A stretch of DNA of 64,000 nucleotides from Puteibacter caeruleilacunae (GTDB lineage: Bacteria; Bacteroidota; Bacteroidia; Bacteroidales; Prolixibacteraceae), in assembly GCA_005217565.1 (NCBI GenBank), contig SJCO01000009.1:62001-126000 (forward strand), in the 5' to 3' direction. Below are positions 9,387-19,486 of this stretch, one piece after another. The notes under the pieces were generated by a model that was given only the letters and a program-made list of their open reading frames with translations, was not told where the DNA came from and ran no database searches. Both the position numbers and the translations under genes were made by a program. Numbering within the stretch: position 1 is the first letter of the stretch; every line of letters begins with the position of its first letter.

Positions 9387-10649
9387 CTAAAGGCCTAATA
9401 ATATCTTTTCAGGATCTTTGCCTCCGAATACCAACTGAGACGGATCCTCAATAAGCTGTTTTACTTTTACCAAAAAGCCAACAGAATCTTTACCATCAAT
9501 AATTCGATGATCGTAAGATAATGCCACATACATCATCGGACGGATTTCAACCTTACCATCAACAGCAACTGGTCGCTCTACGATATTATGCATACCCAGA
9601 ATCGCAGACTGTGGAGGATTGATGATAGGTGTTGACATCATTGAGCCAAATGTACCCCCGTTGGTAATGGTAAAAGTACCACCAGTTAACTCTTCAACCG
9701 ATATGCGCTTATTACGTGCCTTTTCAGCTAACAATTTAATCTCTTGCTCCAATTCAGCAATACCTTTACTCTCGGCATTACGGATTATAGGAACCATCAG
9801 ACCTTTAGGTGTTTGAACCGCAATACCAACATCAGCATAATCAGGAGTCACAATCTCATCACCATCAATCATTGAGTTCACCATTGGATGTGCTTTTAAA
9901 GCCTCAGCCACTGCTTTGGTAAAGAACGACATAAAACCAACCTTAAAGCCATGAGCATCGATAAATGACTGCTGATGCTTCTTTCTCAGCTTCATAACCT
10001 TACTCATATCAATCTCATTAAAAGTGGTCAGCATAGCCGTTTCATTCTTTACTGCTACCAAGCGCTCACTCAATTTACGCCGCAACATCGTCATACGTTT
10101 ACGCTCTTCCCCACGGGAAAAAGCATCAGCTTCACGCACAGGTTCTGATATTGAAGTCTTCGATGTAGTCTCTTCTTGTGGTGCATTAAGCACAGCTTCA
10201 ACATCTTTCTTTGTCAGTCGTCGAAGTCCTGCAATCACATCATCCACATTCATTCCATGCTCCTGCATTACCTGCTGAGCAGTTGGCGTAACCTTAACCT
10301 GATCAAACTCCGCCGATGAAGGAGCAGCATTCTCTACCTCTTTTACAGGCTCAGTATTCGCTTCAACATCATCCACTACCTTGGTTTCTTTAGGCTTTGC
10401 TAGAGCTCCTTGCTGATCAGTATCAATTTCACAGGCAACAGCCCCTACAGCAATAGCGTCACCTTCTTCTGCTTTGAGTTTTATCTTTCCACTCTCCTCG
10501 GCAATCAAAGTCAGCGTAGCCTTATCTGATTCAATTTCAGCGATCTCTTGGTCTTTTTCCACAAAATCTCCATCCTCTACCATCCATTTACCGATCTCAA
10601 CTTCAGTAATAGATTCTCCGGGACTAGGTATTTTAATTTCAATAATCAT
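9387..10649 (-). CDS. sucB: Dihydrolipoyllysine-residue succinyltransferase, E2 of 2-oxoglutarate dehydrogenase
   Basis: 420 residues. N-terminal lipoyl domain (1-80) with the lipoylation site [11 protein letters not shown] short linker leads to the peripheral-subunit-binding domain ([19 protein letters not shown]), then a 230-residue acyltransferase core containing [12 protein letters not shown] and the catalytic motif [11 protein letters not shown]. The domain order and length match SucB with one lipoyl domain. It transfers the succinyl group to CoA in the TCA cycle. It follows sucA by 24 bp in the same operon; E3 is not in the window. Confidence 0.95.
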   Translation of the reverse strand: MIIEIKIPSPGESITEVEIGKWMVEDGDFVEKDQEIAEIESDKATLTLIAEESGKIKLKAEEGDAIAVGAVACEIDTDQQGALAKPKETKVVDDVEANTEPVKEVENAAPSSAEFDQVKVTPTAQQVMQEHGMNVDDVIAGLRRLTKKDVEAVLNAPQEETTSKTSISEPVREADAFSRGEERKRMTMLRRKLSERLVAVKNETAMLTTFNEIDMSKVMKLRKKHQQSFIDAHGFKVGFMSFFTKAVAEALKAHPMVNSMIDGDEIVTPDYADVGIAVQTPKGLMVPIIRNAESKGIAELEQEIKLLAEKARNKRISVEELTGGTFTITNGGTFGSMMSTPIINPPQSAILGMHNIVERPVAVDGKVEIRPMMYVALSYDHRIIDGKDSVGFLVKVKQLIEDPSQLVFGGKDPEKILLGL

Positions 10650-10673
10650 TCGCTTAAGGGAATTTAAATTGGT

Positions 10674-13406
10674 TTATGACAATACTTTTTCTTTAAACAC
10701 TCTCTCTAGAATACTCCTCTTGCGTCGCAAATGCTGCTCAAGCAAACCACCAGCAGGACTGGCACTTGAAGGACGTGCAATCAATTCCAGGTTGTAATCT
10801 CTAAAATGACGCATCATGAAAGGCCATGCTCCCATATTCTCAGGCTCATCCTGTGCCCACACCACACGTTTGGCATTCTTGTAACGAGCCAAAATAGCAT
10901 CTAGCTTTTTCTTTGGTAATGGATATAGTTGTTCTAATCGCACAATAGCCACATGATCTGCACCTCTTGTATCTCTCGCTGTATCCAGATCAAAATAAAG
11001 CTTACCCATGGTTAAAATCACATCTGTTACCTCTGCCGGATCTGCCTTATGGTCATCAATAACCTCCTGGAATCCACCATCCGAAAGCTCTTCCAAAGTG
11101 CTACGAACCTTTTGATGACGCAACAAACTCTTTGGTGTATACACAAACATCGGAATTCTGAAATTCCATTTTACTTGCCGTCTTAAAGCATGATAAAGAT
11201 TAGCAGGTGTAGTGATATTCATCACCTGAATATTATTTGATGCTGTCAACGTCAATATCCTTTCAATACGAGCACTTGAATGCTCAGGCCCCTGTCCTTC
11301 GTAACCATGAGGTAAGAACAACACCAGATTATTCATCATCCCCCACTTCTCTCCAGCCGAAGTGATATACTGATCCATCATCACCTGTGCAACATTACTA
11401 AAATCGCCAAATTGCGCTTCCCAAATAGTCAGACCGTGAGGCTGCACCAATGCATGTCCATATTCAAATCCAAGCACGCCATATTCCGACAATAGAGAAT
11501 TATACACATGGAAATCGCCTTGATTCTCTTTAATATGCTTCAATGGGAAATACTTCTTATCAGTATCTTCCATCACAAAAGCCGCATGACGGTGAGAGAA
11601 TGTACCCCGCTCAGAATCCTGTCCGCTTATGCGTACTGGATGTCCTTCCGACACTAAAGATCCATAAGCCAGAAGTTCAGCCATTGCCCAATCGAGCGAA
11701 TTATCTTCAACCATCTTTAATCGATCAGCCACTAATCGGTGAATCTTCTTGAAGAATGTCAACTCCTTTGGCAAAGTATTCATTCGCTGAGCAATTTCAA
11801 TCAACTGCTCCTTAGGAAAAGTTGTATCAATACTCACATCAAACTTCCCCTTATGAGGTAGTTCAAAATCTTTATATTCCTTAACCAGGAAGTGCTTTAT
11901 TCTTACTTTATCGATTTCTTCAGACAATTGATACTTACTCTCCATCAAATCGTTAAATCCTTTCAAGGCACCTTTAACCTCATCTGTCGACATGATATTC
12001 TTTTCAATCAACTTGTTAGAATATATGTCCCTCGGATTAGGATGCTTCGCAATGGCTCCGTAAAGTGTTGGTTGAGTAAAACGAGGCTCATCGCCCTCAT
12101 TATGACCATACTTTCGGTAGCAAAGAATATCGATAAATACATCGTTATGGAAACGCTGACGGAACTCCATGGCCAGTCGGATGGTATAAACCATTGCCTC
12201 TACATCATCTCCATTGACATGAAACACCGGTGCACGCGTTACCTTAGCCACATCAGTACAGTATGTACTTGAACGTGCATCAAGGTAATTGGTGGTAAAT
12301 CCTACCTGGTTATTGATCACCAGATGGATGGTTCCACCCGTTTTATAGCCCTTCAATTGTGACATCTGGGTAATCTCATACACAATACCCTGAGCAGCAA
12401 TTGCGGCATCGCCATGTATAATAATTGGAGCCAGTTTACTATGATCTCCATTATATTCATTGTCAATACGAGAGCGACTCATTCCTTCAACCAAAGCCCC
12501 TGCGGCTTCCAGGTGTGACGGATTAGGTACAAGACTCAACTTCACCCTTTTACCTTTATCGGTAGATACTACATTCTCATATCCCAGGTGATATTTTACA
12601 TCACCAAGTGAGATATCCTCCTCATATTCGGTTCCGTGATATTCCTTAAAAATATTCTCATAAGGTTTTTGAAGAACATTGGCCAGCACATTCAATCTGC
12701 CGCGATGTGCCATAGCAATTACAAACTCTTCAATGCCCAACTCAGATCCTCGCTCAATCACTGAATCCAAAGCTGGAATTAGACTTTCTCCACCTTCAAG
12801 CGAAAAACGTTTCTGCCCCACAAACTTCTTATGGATGAACTGTTCAAAACCTACAGCTAACTTCAAATGATAAAAGATATGACGACGCTTAGAATCACTA
12901 AAATCCATCCGGTTACGCTCCTTCTCCATTCGGTCCTGCAACCATTTAATCACCTCTGGACTACGCATATATACATACTCAACTCCTATCGACTCACAAT
13001 AGGTATCTTCCAGATGTTGTATAATCTCACGAAGAGTAGCAGGTCCGATTCCAATATCATTACCAGCCTGAAATACCACATCCAGATCAGCTTTTTGCAA
13101 ACCAAAATTCTCAATATCAAGTGTTGGTCTGTACTGACGGCGTGTTCTCACTGGATTAGTACGCGTAAAAAGATGACCACGTTGACGGTAACCGTGAATT
13201 AGGTTTAGTATTTTAAATTCCTTGTTTAGTTTCTCGTTAGAACCAGTAGGCACCTGAGGTACTTCATAATTCTTTCTTGCAAATTCAAATCCCTCAAAAA
13301 AGTTTCTCCAACTTATATCAACTGATGAAGGATCTTGCAAATATGATTCATAAAGTTGTTCAACCGATTCTATTTCCTGATTTCCTACTTGTGTAAATTT
13401 ATCCAT
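10674..13406 (-). CDS. sucA: 2-oxoglutarate dehydrogenase E1 component
   Basis: 910 residues. The N-terminal QLYESYLQDPSSVDISWRNF is the E1 N-terminal helix that contacts the complex. The thiamine diphosphate domain shows AMAHRGRLNVL, IIHGDAAIAAQG and NNQVGFTT. RKYGHNEGDEPRFTQP is a family signature, and the C-terminal transketolase-like and Kgd domains hold SEYGVLGFEYG and WAQDEPENMGAW. It decarboxylates 2-oxoglutarate and succinylates the lipoyl group of E2. The length is near that of E. coli SucA (933). It is the first gene of the sucAB operon, and its 5' side opens on a long gene-free region. Confidence 0.96.
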   Translation of the reverse strand: MDKFTQVGNQEIESVEQLYESYLQDPSSVDISWRNFFEGFEFARKNYEVPQVPTGSNEKLNKEFKILNLIHGYRQRGHLFTRTNPVRTRRQYRPTLDIENFGLQKADLDVVFQAGNDIGIGPATLREIIQHLEDTYCESIGVEYVYMRSPEVIKWLQDRMEKERNRMDFSDSKRRHIFYHLKLAVGFEQFIHKKFVGQKRFSLEGGESLIPALDSVIERGSELGIEEFVIAMAHRGRLNVLANVLQKPYENIFKEYHGTEYEEDISLGDVKYHLGYENVVSTDKGKRVKLSLVPNPSHLEAAGALVEGMSRSRIDNEYNGDHSKLAPIIIHGDAAIAAQGIVYEITQMSQLKGYKTGGTIHLVINNQVGFTTNYLDARSSTYCTDVAKVTRAPVFHVNGDDVEAMVYTIRLAMEFRQRFHNDVFIDILCYRKYGHNEGDEPRFTQPTLYGAIAKHPNPRDIYSNKLIEKNIMSTDEVKGALKGFNDLMESKYQLSEEIDKVRIKHFLVKEYKDFELPHKGKFDVSIDTTFPKEQLIEIAQRMNTLPKELTFFKKIHRLVADRLKMVEDNSLDWAMAELLAYGSLVSEGHPVRISGQDSERGTFSHRHAAFVMEDTDKKYFPLKHIKENQGDFHVYNSLLSEYGVLGFEYGHALVQPHGLTIWEAQFGDFSNVAQVMMDQYITSAGEKWGMMNNLVLFLPHGYEGQGPEHSSARIERILTLTASNNIQVMNITTPANLYHALRRQVKWNFRIPMFVYTPKSLLRHQKVRSTLEELSDGGFQEVIDDHKADPAEVTDVILTMGKLYFDLDTARDTRGADHVAIVRLEQLYPLPKKKLDAILARYKNAKRVVWAQDEPENMGAWPFMMRHFRDYNLELIARPSSASPAGGLLEQHLRRKRSILERVFKEKVLS

Positions 13407-14234
13407 AGTTGCTCTTTATCCTGTTCTGATAATTTCTTTATACTTAACAATGGCACTTATGAATTGTTTGGCAAGGGATACAGGAAGTTTCAAAAAAGTT
13501 AAAAGTTGAAAGTTTCAGTTCGGTCGTCGCCTCTCAGTTTCAGGTTCACAGTTTCATGAAATACATCAAAAGATAACATGACAAAGAGTTGTCAAACTCC
13601 TCTACAACTCAGCATGCCTTTTACTATATTCTATTTTTGGTATTTTGATACTTGGAGTTTACTCGGCACCTTCTCAACCTTTTCTCAAATTTTTGTCAAA
13701 CTCTTGTCAAAGCCTTACTAATTACTACTCAACATTAGGGAATACGAGGGTTTGATAAGGAAAAGTAAGGGCTTAGTAAGGAGAAGAAGGAGAATTGCTA
13801 TCTGGAGATTGCAAAAATGTGATTGATTTTTGGATTGAAAGCCTGCGTTACTTTCCGATTGAAATAAGCAGTAAATGAGAGGAAGAATTACGCTTCACCT
13901 TACCCCAACTTTGGGGCAAACTTCCTACAAGTTCCCCATAATTCTCTACAAATCTCTAGGAAGTCTAGCCAAATTCCTAGGATCTCCTATGGCATTTCGC
14001 ATGTTGGTATGAGGAAGAGGCAAGGAGGGGGTAGGCCTGCTAGGGTATCATTTTCAATTTAGTCTCCAGAGAAAAGCAAACAGCATTAATCGATTTTGGG
14101 TAATTCCGAAATCCAACAACAACTGCATTTAATATTGAAAGAGAAACTCTATTTCAATTCTGCGTAGATTTTTGTATCTTTAGCTTCCACTACAAAGGGT
14201 AAACAAACGCTATTTCTCACTAAAAAGACAAACT
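13407..14234. other. 828-bp region without a recognisable gene
   Basis: No supported coding frame was found between divergent sucA and the ankyrin gene. The left part repeats an AGTTTCA/TTTCAGGTTC motif (13487-13556). The middle has strong strand skew: pyrimidine-rich to about 13710, then a G/A-rich stretch with repeated AAGG and AGTAAGG. Hairpins include CCCCAA-C-TTTGGGG (13903-13917) and CTAGGAA-N11-TTCCTAG near 13957-13981. The promoters of both flanking genes must lie here, but none matched the consensus well. Confidence 0.6.
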
Positions 14235-14807
14235 ATGCACTCACTTAAACACACCTTATTTTTTTTAGCTCTTATATTTTCGATATACGCCTGTAATTCA
14301 GAAGGAAAAGACAAAGCGAAAACAACCAATACACCCCCATCACAAACAATACATACTGCAGCTTTTATGGGTGATATCAAATCAATCCAACAACATATTG
14401 ATGGGAAATCCGATTTAAATGTAAAAGATCAATATGGATCTACTGCTTTGATTATTGCAGCTACATTTGACAAACCCAAAGTTGCTGCTCAACTAATAAA
14501 GGCCGGAGCCGATTTAAGTATTCCCAATAATGATGGCTCCACACCATTGCATATTGCAGCCTTCTTCTGTAGAACCGATATTGTAAAGATGCTTATTGAT
14601 GCTGGGGCTGATCCTAAAATTAAAAACAAATTTGGAGCCACTGCTTGTGAATCTGTATCACAACCATGGTCTGATGAAATTAAGGGTATATATGATGGTA
14701 TTGGAGAATTGTTAGGCTCATTGGGACTTCGTCTTGATTATGAACATATAGAAAAAACACGCCCTGAAATAGTGCGCATACTTGAAGAATACGCTCAAAA
14801 GCAATAG
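14235..14807 (+). CDS. Ankyrin-repeat lipoprotein
   Basis: 190 residues. A type II signal peptide ends at the lipobox FSIYAC (Cys20), so the protein is lipid-anchored. Three ankyrin repeats follow (about 40-135), seen as HTAAFMGDIKSIQQHI, GSTALIIAATFDKPKVA and GSTPLHIAAFFCRTDIVKML, each with the GADL/GADP turn. The C-terminal 50 residues are helical and of unknown role. It probably mediates protein-protein contacts at the cell envelope. Ten bases after its stop the acyltransferase gene starts, suggesting co-transcription. Confidence 0.85.
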   Translation: MHSLKHTLFFLALIFSIYACNSEGKDKAKTTNTPPSQTIHTAAFMGDIKSIQQHIDGKSDLNVKDQYGSTALIIAATFDKPKVAAQLIKAGADLSIPNNDGSTPLHIAAFFCRTDIVKMLIDAGADPKIKNKFGATACESVSQPWSDEIKGIYDGIGELLGSLGLRLDYEHIEKTRPEIVRILEEYAQKQ

Positions 14808-14817
14808 ATTATTTCTC

Positions 14818-15882
14818 ATGACATTTGAACGAAGATACGATATCGACTGGCTACGGGTGATCGCAATTTGGTTGCTGATTATTTATCATCTGGTACTTTG
14901 CTTTCAACCATGGGCCTCTGCTTTTCTAGGCTTTATTCAGAATGACAAAAGCGTTGATCAAATGATGATTCCAATGTCGATGCTTAATATATGGCGAATA
15001 CCTCTTCTCTTCTACATTTCTGGGATGGGTGTCTGCTTCACCATGCGAAAACGTAACTGGAAACAGCTTTTGCTTGAGCGATCAAGACGAATTCTTATTC
15101 CGTTATTATTCGGAACCATTACAATTATTCCTTTGGGTATCTCGATTTGGCAAAATTATTATCGCCAAAAACCTGACTATGTGGCTCATCCTGGCCATCT
15201 TTGGTTTTTAGGCAATATCTTTTTATACGTCTTAATTCTTTTCCCTTTATTCTATTGGTTAAAGAAGAAGCAAGAAGGGAAGTTGGTTACGAAAATAAAA
15301 AAGGTTTTCTCCACACCTTGGATTCTACTTCTGATTTTGTTCCCATTTGTTATTGAAACATACCTTATGAAGCCTCAGTTATTTGCGTTGTTTGCTTACA
15401 CGCTACATGGATTCTTTTTCGGATTCTTTGCTTTTCTGTTTGGTTTTTTAGTAGTCTTCTCAGGATCTCAGTTTTGGAAAATGATTATAAAACTAAGATG
15501 GGGATTGTTAATCATTGCAGCTGCTTTATTTTCGATACGTTATCTATATTTCGATTTAAATGCACCAGGTATGTTAATAGCAGTAGAATCGAATATCTGG
15601 ATATTTACCATGATGAGCTTTGGACATAAACATCTGAATAAATCAAATGGAGCATTAACTTATTTAAACAAAGCTTCGTATCCGATTTACATTCTTCATA
15701 TGTTCTTTTTATTTATAGGATCTTATTTAATTTTCCCATTAGATATTCCTGTAAGTGCAAAGTTTATTGCGGTTCTGTTAATTACCTTTACTGGATGCTA
15801 CGGAACTTATGAGATTGTTATTCGAAGAGTTAAACCGTTAAGGCCACTCTTCGGGCTTAATTATAAAGACAAGGCAAATTAG
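14818..15882 (+). CDS. Membrane acyltransferase, acyltransferase-3/OpgC-like family
   Basis: 354 residues from the ATG at 14818, chosen because it begins directly with the family start RRYDIDWLRVIAIWLLIIYH. An in-frame TTG at 14782 overlaps the ankyrin gene and is less likely. About ten hydrophobic segments and the early Asp-Trp-Leu-Arg and His motifs are typical of acyltransferase-3 enzymes, which O-acylate surface glycans or small molecules in the inner membrane. The acceptor is unknown. The stop codon abuts the ATG of the AraC regulator (TAGATG), so the two are translated from one transcript. Confidence 0.85.
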   Translation: MTFERRYDIDWLRVIAIWLLIIYHLVLCFQPWASAFLGFIQNDKSVDQMMIPMSMLNIWRIPLLFYISGMGVCFTMRKRNWKQLLLERSRRILIPLLFGTITIIPLGISIWQNYYRQKPDYVAHPGHLWFLGNIFLYVLILFPLFYWLKKKQEGKLVTKIKKVFSTPWILLLILFPFVIETYLMKPQLFALFAYTLHGFFFGFFAFLFGFLVVFSGSQFWKMIIKLRWGLLIIAAALFSIRYLYFDLNAPGMLIAVESNIWIFTMMSFGHKHLNKSNGALTYLNKASYPIYILHMFFLFIGSYLIFPLDIPVSAKFIAVLLITFTGCYGTYEIVIRRVKPLRPLFGLNYKDKAN

Positions 15883-16713
15883 ATGGAATTTCACGCGTTA
15901 CAACATAGCGAGTTTGATCTTTCAGTGAAAGAAATAAAATATGAGAATCAGTATGATTTTCGTAAAATCCACCGTCATGCCTATTACGAAGTTTTTCTTT
16001 TTGAGCATGGTAATGGAGGAGAACAATTGATCGATTTCGATACTTATCAAACAAAAGACAAAACCCTATATATTGTTGCACCATACCAGGTACATTTATC
16101 GAACCGACAGCATAACGAGAATGGTATTTTATTACAATTTTCGCCTCAATATCTTCGGACATCATTATCAGAGATATCAACAAAAGTCCTGTTTTCTTTA
16201 AAGGAAAATCCTGTTTTGTATCTTTCTGAGCAAGATTACGACACCTTGTACCGATCATTTGTAAGAATGAGAGCATTGAGCAAAACCAGGGAAAGATTTA
16301 AGAAAGAAAAGCTTAAGCATCTATTCGCATTTGCTTTACTCAATATACTTGACATCATTCAAAGTGAAGAACATTCATTTAAGAAAAATAAACTAACCTA
16401 TCAGTTCTTAGAGCTTGCTGAAACAGAGTTTATTGAACAACGAAATATCAGCGAATATGCTCAACAGCTTAATGTTTCGGCGACTAAATTAACCAATCAG
16501 ATAAAACAGGATTTGGGAAAAACACCATTGAAAATTATTCACGATCTGATTACCGTTGAAATAAAAAGGCTTATCACAATGGAACACTTGTCGCATAAAG
16601 AAATAAGTCACATGTTACATTTTGATAGTCAGAGTACCTATAGCAGATTTGTTAAAAAGCATATTGGCTGCAATCCATCTGAATTATCAAAAAAGTTGGA
16701 AATTCACAAATAA
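15883..16713 (+). CDS. AraC-family transcriptional regulator
   Basis: 276 residues. The N-terminal cupin-like sensing domain (about 20-130) includes the HRHAYYEVFLFEHG strand. The C-terminal 100 residues form two helix-turn-helix units: ISEYAQQLNVSATKLTNQIK and LSHKEISHMLHFDSQSTYSRF, the latter followed by the KKHIGCNPSEL signature. It has no spacing from the preceding acyltransferase gene and may control that operon. The effector is unknown. Confidence 0.88.
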   Translation: MEFHALQHSEFDLSVKEIKYENQYDFRKIHRHAYYEVFLFEHGNGGEQLIDFDTYQTKDKTLYIVAPYQVHLSNRQHNENGILLQFSPQYLRTSLSEISTKVLFSLKENPVLYLSEQDYDTLYRSFVRMRALSKTRERFKKEKLKHLFAFALLNILDIIQSEEHSFKKNKLTYQFLELAETEFIEQRNISEYAQQLNVSATKLTNQIKQDLGKTPLKIIHDLITVEIKRLITMEHLSHKEISHMLHFDSQSTYSRFVKKHIGCNPSELSKKLEIHK

Positions 16714-16872
16714 TCTGTTGAATTTGCTAAGCCTTGTTTTATAATCTAAAATAACTTTGCATCATCATAAAGTAATAGCGGTACTCTATAAAGAGTTGTA
16801 ATTTATTAGAAGAGATGGTTGTCCCACTTATTTAGACTGTCTCTTCTTTTAGTGTAGGAGAAAAAATATATC

Positions 16873-17502
16873 ATGGAGAGTAGTTTAATTTTATCATTTC
16901 TTGGAGCATCAATTTTGTTAACCATAATGCCTGGCCCCGATAACATATTTGTATTAACCGAAAGTATAACCAAAGGACAGAAAAATGGTATTGCCATTTC
17001 AACCGGATTGTGTTCAGGTGTTTTAATACATACTTTAGCGGCAGCCACAGGAATATCACTAATTATAAAGCAGTCGGAACTCATCTTCTCAATCATCAAA
17101 TACCTTGGAGCTGCATACCTATTTTACTTGTCGTATCAGGCTTATAGAGAACAAAAGCCATCATTAGATTTCTCGGAAAGTAAATCAGAAGAGAAACTGA
17201 AGGTTTTCCCATTAATAAGAAAAGGATTTTTGATGAATGTACTCAATCCTAAAGTATCGTTGTTTTTTATAGCATTCCTCCCCCAGTTTGTAAGCAAGGA
17301 TGGATTTGACATTACGGTACAGATGATTATACTGGGAGTGATATTCATGCTACAAACATTGCTAATTTTTAGCTTTGTTGCGATTTCATCTGGTAAATTG
17401 AACCGTTATGTTACAAGACCTAAATTTTGGGATATTACCAAATGGAGTAAGATTATTGTTCTGGCGATTTTGGGCCTTACGTTAATGGTTGCAACGAATT
17501 AA
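16873..17502 (+). CDS. LysE-family amino-acid exporter
   Basis: 209 residues with about six membrane segments. The N-terminal LTIMPGPDNIFVLTESITKG is the conserved Pro-Gly-Pro motif of the LysE/RhtB superfamily, and FLMNVLNPKVSLFFIAFLPQ is the second family signature. Such proteins export amino acids or related metabolites across the inner membrane. The substrate cannot be told from sequence. It has its own leader after the AraC gene and ends just before a long hairpin. Confidence 0.9.
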   Translation: MESSLILSFLGASILLTIMPGPDNIFVLTESITKGQKNGIAISTGLCSGVLIHTLAAATGISLIIKQSELIFSIIKYLGAAYLFYLSYQAYREQKPSLDFSESKSEEKLKVFPLIRKGFLMNVLNPKVSLFFIAFLPQFVSKDGFDITVQMIILGVIFMLQTLLIFSFVAISSGKLNRYVTRPKFWDITKWSKIIVLAILGLTLMVATN

Positions 17503-17876
17503 TATTTACTCTAGCCGGAAGCCTTTACCTTTTTGCTTAAATGTAAAAACGAGAAAAAAAGGTAAAGGCTGCCATAGCAGACTAACGCTTACCTTTCCTC
17601 CGTTAACCATTTTACCATAGCCTTTCATTCAAAAATATCTATATTAAGCGATTTTGTAATCCCTTGTTATTAAACAAATAACACATCAATGTAACTAAGT
17701 ATAACACCTGTCTCATATTGTATGTACAACTATTATGTCGTATACTTGTATTAGTTTACCAATGAAACCTGATTGCAACTTTGAAGTAAAAGAGATTGAT
17801 ATGAATCATTCAGCAAATGGTCAATTGGAAAAACTATTAGTCTGAAATTCAAAACTAATAATTAATAAACAAGCAC
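17503..17876. other. 374-bp intergenic region with hairpin and a possible 36-codon frame
   Basis: Contains the hairpin at 17520-17570, a TTGTA-N2-TACAA palindrome at 17719-17730 and a short ATG frame at 17735-17845 (36 residues, ending 31 bp before the flavodoxin gene). No ribosome binding site or homology supports the short frame. The rest is AT-rich leader sequence. Confidence 0.5.
17520..17570 (+). terminator. Long hairpin downstream of lysE-like gene
   Basis: Perfect 15-bp arms AGCCTTTACCTTTTT and AAAAAGGTAAAGGCT enclose a 21-base loop, starting 17 bases after the stop. There is no T tract after it, so it may stabilise the mRNA or terminate weakly rather than be a classic terminator. Confidence 0.45.
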
Positions 17877-18512
17877 ATGAAAGTCGTAGCATTTAACGGA
17901 AGTCCGAAGAAACAAGGCAATACCTTTCACGCCTTGCAACTGGTTTGTAAAGAATTAGAGGCTGAAGGAATAGAAACAGAAATTGTTCATCTAGGAAATA
18001 AAGGAATCAGAGCCTGTACTGCATGTAACAAATGCCGTGAGAATCAAGATGAGAAGTGTATTATCAAAACAGATAATGTGAACGACTGGATACAGAAAAT
18101 GAAGAATGCTGACGGTATTTTATTAGGTTCTCCCGTTCATTTTTCGTCAATGAGTGCCAACATGAAAGCATTTCTTGATCGTGCCTTTTATGTATCAGGA
18201 TCAAATGGTAATCTGTTCCGCCATAAGGCCGGTGCAACTATAGCTGCCGTGCGTAGATCAGGAGGACTTCCTACATTTAATGAGATGAATAACTACATCA
18301 ATTATTCTGAGATGTTGATTCCTACATCAAACTATTGGAATGTAATTCATGGAACAATGCCAGGAGAAGTATTGCAAGATGAGGAAGGTGTTCAAATTAT
18401 GAGGGTACTAGGTAAAAATATGGCTTATCTGCTGAAGCTTATCGAACATGGTAAGGAAGCTATCACACCTCCTGAGCGCGAAAACAAAACATTCACGCAC
18501 TTTATCAGATAA
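17877..18512 (+). CDS. NADPH-dependent FMN reductase/flavodoxin-family protein
   Basis: 211 residues. The N-terminal VVAFNGSPKKQGNTFHAL is the FMN phosphate-binding loop of flavodoxin-like reductases. CTACNKCRENQDEKCI is the Cys-rich segment of the iron-sulfur-flavoprotein/WrbA-like group, and GILLGSPVHFSSMSANMKAFLDR is the second flavin loop. It likely reduces quinones or other electrophiles with a flavin cofactor in the cytoplasm. The nitroreductase follows 60 bp downstream and an HxlR regulator lies convergently, suggesting a redox or electrophile response unit. Confidence 0.85.
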   Translation: MKVVAFNGSPKKQGNTFHALQLVCKELEAEGIETEIVHLGNKGIRACTACNKCRENQDEKCIIKTDNVNDWIQKMKNADGILLGSPVHFSSMSANMKAFLDRAFYVSGSNGNLFRHKAGATIAAVRRSGGLPTFNEMNNYINYSEMLIPTSNYWNVIHGTMPGEVLQDEEGVQIMRVLGKNMAYLLKLIEHGKEAITPPERENKTFTHFIR

Positions 18513-18572
18513 TAAAGCGAGTGTTAATTTGTGGCGAATTATTAATGTCAGCTTATTACAAGCAAGATTTTT

Positions 18573-19109
18573 ATGGGTGAAACAAATAACAATGCACTTT
18601 CAACAATACACAACCGAAAGAGCGTTCGAAGATATTCAGATCAAAAAGTAACGAAGCAACAATTAGAAGATTTGGTTCGTGCAGGGATGGCTGCCCCAAG
18701 TGCTGTCAACAAGCAACCATGGGGATTTGTAGCGATAGATGATCGTGAAATTCTGGATAAACTGGGAGATGCCCTCCCCTACGCTAAAATGCTAAAAAAC
18801 GCTACTGCTGCAATTATTGTTTGTGGGAATTTAAGAAAAGCATTGGACGGTTGGGAGCAAGAATTCTGGATCCAAGACTGTGCTGCTGCTAGTCAAAATA
18901 TCCTTTTGGCTGCACAAGCGATGGGATTAGGAGCAGTATGGACCGCCGCATATCCGGCAAAAGATAGAATGCAGAGTATTACACGAATTCTTAGATTACC
19001 TGAATACGTTATTCCATTAAATGTTATTCCGATTGGCTATCCCTTAGAAGAAGGAGTAGCGAAGGATAAATGGAAACCTGAAAATTTACATTGGCAAAGG
19101 TGGTATTAA
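18573..19109 (+). CDS. Nitroreductase-family protein
   Basis: 178 residues. IHNRKSVRRYSDQKVTKQQL and AGMAAPSAVNKQPWGFVAI are the FMN-binding signatures of the nitroreductase fold, and GLGAVWTAAYP is the C-terminal flavin contact. It should be an FMN-dependent NAD(P)H oxidoreductase acting on nitro compounds, quinones or flavins in the cytoplasm. Start at 18573 is supported by the N-terminal alignment. Its 3' end overlaps the convergent HxlR gene by 4 bp. Confidence 0.9.
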   Translation: MGETNNNALSTIHNRKSVRRYSDQKVTKQQLEDLVRAGMAAPSAVNKQPWGFVAIDDREILDKLGDALPYAKMLKNATAAIIVCGNLRKALDGWEQEFWIQDCAAASQNILLAAQAMGLGAVWTAAYPAKDRMQSITRILRLPEYVIPLNVIPIGYPLEEGVAKDKWKPENLHWQRWY

Positions 19110-19486
19110 CCTTTGTCAATGATATTATACAGATCTTGTTCTTTGGCAAATCCTTTTCCCCAATCATTTAGTTGCAATATGATTGGGATTATCGATTTGC
19201 CAGCAGCTGTTAATTCATACATTACTTTAGGAGGAACTTCGGGATATACTTTACGTTGTACCAATCCATCTTTTTCAAGCGCTCGAATTGAGAATGTAAA
19301 CATGCGATTCGAAATACCACTAATAGATTTCTGTAATACACCTGATCTCATCTTTCCATCTTTCAAATGATATAATATAAGTGCTTTATATTTATCTCCG
19401 ATCAGATATAAAGCAAAAGCAAGAGAGCATACGAACTCTTTGCCATCATAAGTTATAATTTTAGATTCTACGCAATTGTTTTCCAT
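19106..19486 (-). CDS. HxlR-family winged-helix regulator
   Basis: 126 residues. ALYLIGDKYKALILYHLKDG begins the winged helix and LQKSISGISNRMFTFSIRALEKDGLVQRKVYPEVPPKVMYEL is the rest of the HxlR signature (read in pieces). Two Cys (C5, C20) near the N terminus could sense electrophiles or oxidants, as known for some HxlR proteins. It is convergent with the nitroreductase and may control it and the flavodoxin-like gene. A -7-like TATCTTTG sits at 19513-19520 on its strand. Confidence 0.9.
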   Translation of the reverse strand: MENNCVESKIITYDGKEFVCSLAFALYLIGDKYKALILYHLKDGKMRSGVLQKSISGISNRMFTFSIRALEKDGLVQRKVYPEVPPKVMYELTAAGKSIIPIILQLNDWGKGFAKEQDLYNIIDKG

